From Cyanobacteria bacterium HKST-UBA02 (GTDB lineage Bacteria; Cyanobacteriota; Vampirovibrionia; Obscuribacterales; Obscuribacteraceae): DNA of 9,619 nt. A program made the position numbers and the translations under genes. Where the stretch lies: assembly GCA_020431945.1 (NCBI GenBank), contig JAGQHH010000115.1, forward strand, positions 1 through 9,619. Direction: 5' to 3'. This document shows, in pieces, positions 5,540 through 9,619 of this stretch (positions are counted from its first letter, which is position 1; each line of letters begins with the position of its first letter). The notes beneath the pieces are model-generated. The model worked only from the letters and a program-made list of their open reading frames with translations. It searched no databases and was not told the origin of the DNA.

Positions 5540-6124
5540 ATGAAAGTTTCTCGATTTCTTGCTTATTCAAAATTAGCTCTTGCTGGTCTAGCCCTGGCCT
5601 GCCTGGCACAACCAGCGCCAGCCCAGCAGTATCACTACAACTACGGAAACGGCCGGGTCATAAACCAGGGCCAGATTGGGCTCAACCAGCACGAGAGCAC
5701 CTATGTGCCCACCGGCGCCATCAACAACACTGCCAAGGGGATCATCACCGGGGGCATAGGCAGAGAAGCCAATCCCCTGCTTCCCGGAGTCAAGTGGGGA
5801 CGGACCGTCGGCACGTCGGGAGACAATTTCTACATGGGCGGCGCCCCGGACAAGAAAGGACAGGTCTACCGGCAGAGCAAAAAAGCTCTCCAGCAACGTC
5901 AGATGATGCAGGCCCAGCGCCAGGAGCAGCGGCGTCTGCAGGGCGGCGAGGTCTATTTCCCTGGACAGAATGCCAGTAGCGGCGGCATCACCCGCAGCGG
6001 AGGCACCTACTCCTACGGTAATAGCGCCGGCGGAGCCGCCTCTTACGCCGATGTCAGCACCCCTGTTTTTAATGGCAGCGGCAGCAATAACAACAACTCC
6101 AACGGCAACAGCAACGGAAATTGA
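5540..6124 (+). CDS. small secreted low-complexity protein, function unknown
   Basis: 194 residues with no domain I recognise. A clear signal peptide (MKVSRFLAYSKLALAGLALACLAQPAPA, shown here in part by its core LALAGLALACLA) is probably cleaved after APA at 28; the Cys at 21 lacks a proper lipobox. The mature part starts with a Tyr/Asn/Gly-rich stretch (QQYHYNYGNGR) and a moderately ordered segment (about 40-105, with KGIITGGIGREANPLLPGVKWG and GDNFYMGG). Next comes a Gln/Arg-rich, probably helical segment (110-134, LQQRQMMQAQRQEQRR). It ends in a disordered Gly/Ser/Asn tail (145-194, NNNN and NSNGN repeats). This suggests a surface, matrix or envelope-associated protein rather than an enzyme, which is inference. 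ATG 5540 is chosen for GGAAG 7 nt upstream and the signal peptide; the in-frame GTG at 5453 adds an unlikely leader. The next gene follows by 50 nt on the same strand. Confidence 0.8.
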   Translation: MKVSRFLAYSKLALAGLALACLAQPAPAQQYHYNYGNGRVINQGQIGLNQHESTYVPTGAINNTAKGIITGGIGREANPLLPGVKWGRTVGTSGDNFYMGGAPDKKGQVYRQSKKALQQRQMMQAQRQEQRRLQGGEVYFPGQNASSGGITRSGGTYSYGNSAGGAASYADVSTPVFNGSGSNNNNSNGNSNGN

Positions 6125-6142
6125 AGTATACTTAGGTACTTC
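6123..6142 (+). other. weak inverted repeat between the secreted protein and the oxidoreductase
   Basis: GAAGTA (6123-6128) and TACTTC (6137-6142) form a 6-bp stem with an 8-nt loop followed by TTT; the palindrome AAGTATACTT (6124-6133) overlaps it. It begins within the stop codon of the upstream gene. It could be a weak terminator or attenuator, or partly a promoter region (TATACT, TATATT nearby) for the gene at 6175. Confidence 0.25.
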
Positions 6143-6174
6143 TTTGTATATTCAATCGTAGCTGGAGTGTTTCC

Positions 6175-7356
6175 ATGGCGAAAATCGTGGTGCTGGGCGG
6201 TGCCGGCGCAATGGGTCAGATCACTGTCAGAGACCTGGCGGTCTCGGCGACACATCATGACGTGGTAGTAGCGGATCTGGACGAGGCCAGGGCCCGGGAG
6301 CTTGTGAAAGAGCTCGGGAAGAAGCATCTCTCGGCCACCAGCGTCGATCTAAAGGACGAGAAAAGCCTCGCCGGAGTCCTCAAAGGAGCGGGCTGTATCA
6401 TCAATTCGGCCCCCTATTATTTCAATGTCCAGGTCATGGAAGCATCGCTGAAAGCAGGATGCCACTATATCGATCTGGGCGGACTCTATCATGTCACTTT
6501 CAAGCAACTGGAGCTCCATGAGCAGTTCAAGAAAAACAACCTCCTGGCAGTGCTGGGAACCGGAGCCAGTCCGGGCACCACCAATATAATGGTGGCGGCG
6601 GCGGCCCGGGAGTTCGATACCATCAGCGATATCGCCATAATCTGCGCAGGTGTGGATAATGTCGTATCGGATCATCCCTTCGAGCCGCCTTATATGCTCG
6701 ACACCATGCTCGATGAATACACCATGCCCGCACCGGTTTTCGAGAACGGCGCCGTAGTCATGAAGCCGCCTTTCAGCGAAGAAGAGCTGATCGATTTTCC
6801 GGAGCCCATCGGTCGCCAGTCCGCCATGCCCACCATCCACTCCGAAGTCGCCACGCTTCCCATCTCTTACAAGGAGAAAGGGGTCAGCAATGTCGCCTTC
6901 AAGCTCGCCCTGCCATCGGACATGCATGCCAGGCTGAAATTCCTCGTGGAACTGGGATTCGGCGGCAAAGACAGGGTCAAGACCGGTGAGGGCGAGTTCA
7001 CCCCTCGCAAAATCCTGGCTGAAATGATCGCCCGCATTCCCAGCGAAAAACGGGCAGCCGACGATGTCGAGATCCTGAGAGTGGACGTCTCCGGGACCAG
7101 AGGAAGGGCCGAGACTTTCGTGCGTATGGAAGCAATGGCCAGAGCCAATCCCGACATGAAAGTCGGAGGCGGAGACCTGAATACCGGCATTCCGCCATCG
7201 ATAATCGCCCAGATGATCGTCGACGAGAAAATCAAAGACCGGGGTGTCCTGGCACCGGAGCTATGTGTTGACCCCGAGCACTTTTTTGCCGAGCTCGGCA
7301 AGCGAGGCGTAGTGGTTCGAAAGACCGCTCAAAACCAGCTCGCTCCGACTTGCTGA
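6175..7356 (+). CDS. saccharopine dehydrogenase-like NAD(P)-dependent oxidoreductase
   Basis: 393-residue protein of the saccharopine dehydrogenase/Lys9-like family. The N-terminal Rossmann fold has the dinucleotide motif GGAGAMG (8-14), VADLD at the end of the second strand (32-36), VDLKDEKSL (57-65) and the family segment NSAPYYFN (77-84). A second family signature, GTGASPGTTNIM (128-139), leads into the catalytic/substrate domain. The C-terminus has NTGIPPSIIAQMI (336-348) and APELCVDPEHFFAELGKRG. Relatives include saccharopine dehydrogenase (lysine metabolism), carboxynorspermidine dehydrogenase (polyamine synthesis) and many members of unknown substrate; I cannot choose between them, and no lysine or polyamine partner gene is visible. 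ATG 6175 has GGAG 7 nt upstream. Its stop lies only 3 nt from the stop of convergent fabD, with no room for a separate terminator. Confidence 0.88.
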   Translation: MAKIVVLGGAGAMGQITVRDLAVSATHHDVVVADLDEARARELVKELGKKHLSATSVDLKDEKSLAGVLKGAGCIINSAPYYFNVQVMEASLKAGCHYIDLGGLYHVTFKQLELHEQFKKNNLLAVLGTGASPGTTNIMVAAAAREFDTISDIAIICAGVDNVVSDHPFEPPYMLDTMLDEYTMPAPVFENGAVVMKPPFSEEELIDFPEPIGRQSAMPTIHSEVATLPISYKEKGVSNVAFKLALPSDMHARLKFLVELGFGGKDRVKTGEGEFTPRKILAEMIARIPSEKRAADDVEILRVDVSGTRGRAETFVRMEAMARANPDMKVGGGDLNTGIPPSIIAQMIVDEKIKDRGVLAPELCVDPEHFFAELGKRGVVVRKTAQNQLAPTC

Positions 7357-7359
7357 AAA

Positions 7360-8340
7360 TCAGCTGCAGCTGGCGGCACCGCGTAGCTGCTTGAGCTCTG
7401 CTATCGTGGCGGTCAGGGACTCCACATCGCTTATATTGAACGTACGGACATCGGGAGAAATCTTCTTTACCAGTCCGGCAAGAACCGTGCCGGGACCGAT
7501 TTCGACAAAGGTATCGACACCTCTGGAGACCATGAGCTCGATGCTCTCATACCAGCGCACCGGGCTTTCCATCTGCTTCTCGAGCTTCTGCTTGAGAGTG
7601 GCGGCAGCTTGAGCCGGGCTGGCATCGAAGTTCTGAACTACTTCCACAGCCGCATCGGCAATCTGACAGCCGGCGAGGACTTTGCCGAATTCAGAAGCAG
7701 CGCTGCTCATGAGCGGGCTGTGGAAAGCGCCTCCCACCGGCAGAGGGATCGCCTTGCCACCATTCTCTTTGACTTTCTTCGAAGCGAGAGCGACTGCTTC
7801 CGGACTCCCGGAGATCACCAGCTGCTCCCGGGTATTGTAGTTGGCCAGCACCACAGTGGCTTCGGAGTCGCTGGCGCCGCCGGCTTTGAGCTCGGCGATG
7901 GCATTCGCGGCAATCTCGGCGAGCGCCTCCGGAGCAAGCTTGAGGACAGCAGCCATGGCGCCGCGAGGACATTCTTCCATCAGGGAAGCGCGCTTCTCCA
8001 CGAGCTTAACGGCATCTTCCAGATTGAGAGAGCCGGCAGCCACTAGAGCCGAGATCTCGCCGAGACTGTGACCGGCCACATAGTCCGGAGAAGGACCGCC
8101 CTTTTCCTTGTAGCACTGCCAGGCAGCCAGAGAGACAGCCATGATCGTGGGCTGCGTATTGATCGTGCGTTTCAGCTCCTCGGCGGGTCCGTCGAAACAG
8201 AGCTTGCTCAGGGAACGCCCGGCGATGGCGTCGATTTTCTCGAAAGTACCGGAAGCGGTATCCAGCTCATCATAAAGAGCCCTGCCCATACCGACGGATT
8301 GAGAACCCTGACCGGGAAACAAACATGCGATCTTGCCCAT
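7360..8340 (-). CDS. fabD: malonyl-CoA:ACP transacylase
   Basis: 326-residue FabD, which moves malonyl from CoA to acyl carrier protein to supply the elongation unit of type II fatty-acid synthesis in the cytoplasm. Motifs in order: FPGQGSQ (8-14), TQPT (62-65), the nucleophile elbow GHSLGE (90-95, Ser92), the conserved Arg118 in KRASLM, FHSPLM (206-211, His207) and EIGPGTVL near 280-287. All catalytic residues are present and the length is close to usual; a small Ala/Gly-rich insertion lies near 150-160. Three adjacent starts are possible: GTG 8346, ATG 8343 and ATG 8340. I chose 8340 because GAGGAG (8348-8353) then has 7-nt spacing and the protein begins MGKIACLFPGQG as in the family. It follows fabH by 20 nt and is the last gene of the plsX-fabH-fabD operon in view; fabG and acpP, often next, are not here. 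Confidence 0.96.
   Translation of the reverse strand: MGKIACLFPGQGSQSVGMGRALYDELDTASGTFEKIDAIAGRSLSKLCFDGPAEELKRTINTQPTIMAVSLAAWQCYKEKGGPSPDYVAGHSLGEISALVAAGSLNLEDAVKLVEKRASLMEECPRGAMAAVLKLAPEALAEIAANAIAELKAGGASDSEATVVLANYNTREQLVISGSPEAVALASKKVKENGGKAIPLPVGGAFHSPLMSSAASEFGKVLAGCQIADAAVEVVQNFDASPAQAAATLKQKLEKQMESPVRWYESIELMVSRGVDTFVEIGPGTVLAGLVKKISPDVRTFNISDVESLTATIAELKQLRGAASCS
7361..7390. other. palindrome and imperfect hairpin at the convergent gene junction
   Basis: CAGCTGCAGCTG (7361-7372) is a perfect 12-bp palindrome. Overlapping it, GCAGCT (7366-7371) and AGCTGC (7385-7390) can pair, with GCG/CGC inside. Both lie in the last codons of fabD and directly downstream of the oxidoreductase stop. 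There is no U tract on either strand, so any termination role is uncertain. Confidence 0.3.
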
Positions 8341-8360
8341 CATCACTCTCCTCTAATTTA

Positions 8361-9377
8361 CTAATCTCGGTTGTCCCGGGCTTTCCACCGGACAATCGCG
8401 GACCCCCAGGTGAGACCGGCTCCGAATCCCACCAGACAGAGCGTAGCCGGAGGCTCGATCTGTCCTCTTTTGAGCGCCGCCCAGAGAGCCAGGGGAATGG
8501 AGGCGGCAGAAGTATTGCCCATTTCATCGACATTGGTTATGACTTGCTCGGGTCTCATTCCGAGACGATCCGCTGCTGCTTTTATGATCCGGATGTTTGC
8601 CTGGTGCGGGACCATATAATCGATCTCTTCAACTTCGATCTCGGCCCGCTGGGCGGCCATTCGAACCGCCTCGGGCACGGCATTGACTGCGAATTCATAG
8701 ATCGCCCGGCCGTTCATCTGCAAGAATCGCTCGACGGCTCGGGGCGGCTCGGTGCCGGCATGGGGATAAGCCGTTCCGGTATTGGGTATCCAGAGAAGGT
8801 GCGCACCATTGCCGTCGGCACGCAGATAGGTGGAGAGGACGCCATTCTCATCGTCTTCCACGGCTTCGATTATAAAAGCACCGGCTCCATCTCCGAAAAG
8901 AATGCAGGTATTGCGATCCTCCCAGTCGAGAAAACGTGAATGGATATCCACGCCGACAACGAGCACTCGCTGATAAGTGCCGGAGCCGACAAACTGATGA
9001 CCTACCGCCAGAGCATAGATGATCCCGGTACAGGCAGCCTCCAGGTCGAAAGCCGCAGCCCGGTTGGCTCCCACCGCCGCCTGCACCTGGCAGGCCGTGG
9101 AGGGATAGAGATTGTCCGGAGTGGAGGTGGCGACGATGATCAGATCGATGGTACTACCATCGATACCGGCATAAGCCAGGGCATCCTTCGCTGCTTCGAT
9201 GGCGAGCCCGCTGGCGGTCTCATTCTCGGTGACGATGCGGCGCGATTTGATGCCGGTCCTTGTCTTGATCCATTCGTCACTGGTGTCGACCAGCCGGGTG
9301 AGCTCCTCATTGGTCACTACCGAAGCCGGAATTCCGGCTCCCACGCCGATGATCCTCGCCCCTACGGGGAATTTCAC
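8361..9377 (-). CDS. fabH: beta-ketoacyl-ACP synthase III
   Basis: 338-residue FabH, which condenses acetyl-CoA (or another primer) with malonyl-ACP to start fatty-acid synthesis. The catalytic triad is complete: Cys116 in EAACTG, His258 in VPHQANIRI and Asn288 in GNTSAAS. Other family marks are DTSDEWI (31-37), RTGI (40-43), STPDNLYPSTACQVQ (85-99), FGDGAGA (161-167) and the C-terminal GFGAGLTWGSA. The stretch DWEDRNTCILFGDGAGA (151-167) is close to the cyanobacterial form. Its GTG start at 9377 overlaps the plsX stop as GTGA, with GGGAG 6 nt upstream, so translation is probably coupled. Primer preference (acetyl or branched) cannot be read from the sequence by eye. Confidence 0.96.
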   Translation of the reverse strand: MKFPVGARIIGVGAGIPASVVTNEELTRLVDTSDEWIKTRTGIKSRRIVTENETASGLAIEAAKDALAYAGIDGSTIDLIIVATSTPDNLYPSTACQVQAAVGANRAAAFDLEAACTGIIYALAVGHQFVGSGTYQRVLVVGVDIHSRFLDWEDRNTCILFGDGAGAFIIEAVEDDENGVLSTYLRADGNGAHLLWIPNTGTAYPHAGTEPPRAVERFLQMNGRAIYEFAVNAVPEAVRMAAQRAEIEVEEIDYMVPHQANIRIIKAAADRLGMRPEQVITNVDEMGNTSAASIPLALWAALKRGQIEPPATLCLVGFGAGLTWGSAIVRWKARDNRD

Positions 9378-9619
9378 TTGGCGCTCCCGGCAGTCACCAG
9401 ATCGAGAGTGGTCTCGATTCTTTCAACAATCTTGGCCAGGACCATATCTTTGGCGACCCTGATGGCGTTCTTGACGGCGGTATGCCGCGAGCCGCCGTGA
9501 GCGATCACGCAGACACCCTTGACGCCCACAAGAAGCGCGCCTCCGGCAACATCCGAATCGACTCTCGCTTTCAGAGCCTTGATCGCCGACTCGGCGAGGA
9601 CTCCGGCGATCTTGCCGCG
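9374..9619 (-). CDS. plsX: phosphate acyltransferase PlsX, C-terminal part (cut by window edge)
   Basis: The last 81 residues of an open frame running off the window. They contain the PlsX C-terminal signature GGALLVGVKGVCVIAHGGSR followed by HTAVKNAIRVAKDM, matching the family pattern of a Gly-rich LLG-KG-HG-S segment and AIxNAI. PlsX makes acyl-phosphate from acyl-ACP, the acyl donor for PlsY in phospholipid synthesis. Its TGA at 9374-9376 overlaps the fabH GTG by two bases, typical of a plsX-fabH operon. The start and the rest of the protein lie beyond 9619. Confidence 0.92.
   Translation of the reverse strand, partial: RGKIAGVLAESAIKALKARVDSDVAGGALLVGVKGVCVIAHGGSRHTAVKNAIRVAKDMVLAKIVERIETTLDLVTAGSAK

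Noticed and set aside
8325..9500. Two long + strand open frames opposite fabH and plsX
   Set aside because: They mirror the codon pattern of fabH/plsX; neither has a domain, and the minus-strand genes have complete catalytic residues.
1..9619. Possible mobile element, CRISPR array, defence or toxin-antitoxin system
   Set aside because: No repeat-spacer pattern, no transposase, integrase, nuclease or toxin-like product, and no long direct or terminal repeats; gene content is housekeeping and envelope-related. The tRNA at the edge has no integrase or attachment-site repeat beside it in this window.

Overview
The window carries ordinary bacterial chromosomal DNA: compact, moderately GC-rich, mostly housekeeping genes, with Shine-Dalgarno sequences of variable strength. 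I see no integrase, transposase, CRISPR array, toxin-antitoxin pair or defence locus. The lineage is best read as a diderm bacterium near Cyanobacteria, possibly a non-photosynthetic relative such as Vampirovibrionia/Melainabacteria. This is an inference from two things: the exported protein with one S-layer homology (SLH) domain plus a coiled coil, built like the N-terminus of cyanobacterial SLH porins, and the FabH segment with DWEDRNTCILFGDGAGA, which resembles cyanobacterial FabH. No rRNA gene or full phylogenetic marker is present, so the placement is tentative.

Layout. Positions 1-25 are the 3' end of a tRNA, most likely tRNA-Gln, followed on the + strand by rplY (ribosomal protein L25/CTC, 72-698). 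A perfect 14-bp hairpin separates rplY from a convergent minus-strand block. That block reads, in transcription order, SLH/coiled-coil exported protein (2813-3373), a rho-independent terminator, an inositol-monophosphatase-family phosphatase (1897-2697) and a membrane histidine kinase (729-1880). About 480 nt without a convincing gene (3374-3853) separate it from a secreted sialate O-acetylesterase-type hydrolase (3854-5356, minus). A divergent intergenic region follows. Then on the + strand come a small secreted low-complexity protein of unknown function (5540-6124) and a saccharopine dehydrogenase-like oxidoreductase (6175-7356). These run head-on into the minus-strand fatty-acid/phospholipid operon plsX (partial)-fabH-fabD (9619 to 7360).

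How the genes work together. plsX, fabH and fabD form a recognisable operon: FabD makes malonyl-ACP, FabH performs the first condensation, and PlsX makes acyl-phosphate for phospholipid synthesis. The phosphatase and kinase are probably co-transcribed (16-nt gap), but no response regulator is in view. Four products are predicted to be exported or membrane-bound (SLH protein, kinase, esterase, low-complexity protein), giving the middle of the window a cell-envelope flavour. The parts most worth a second look are the barrel-less SLH protein and its upstream inverted repeat, the unknown low-complexity secreted protein with its structured leader, the shared hairpin at the rplY/kinase junction, and the gene-poor gap at 3374-3853. 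I did not find clear evidence for a new multi-gene system.
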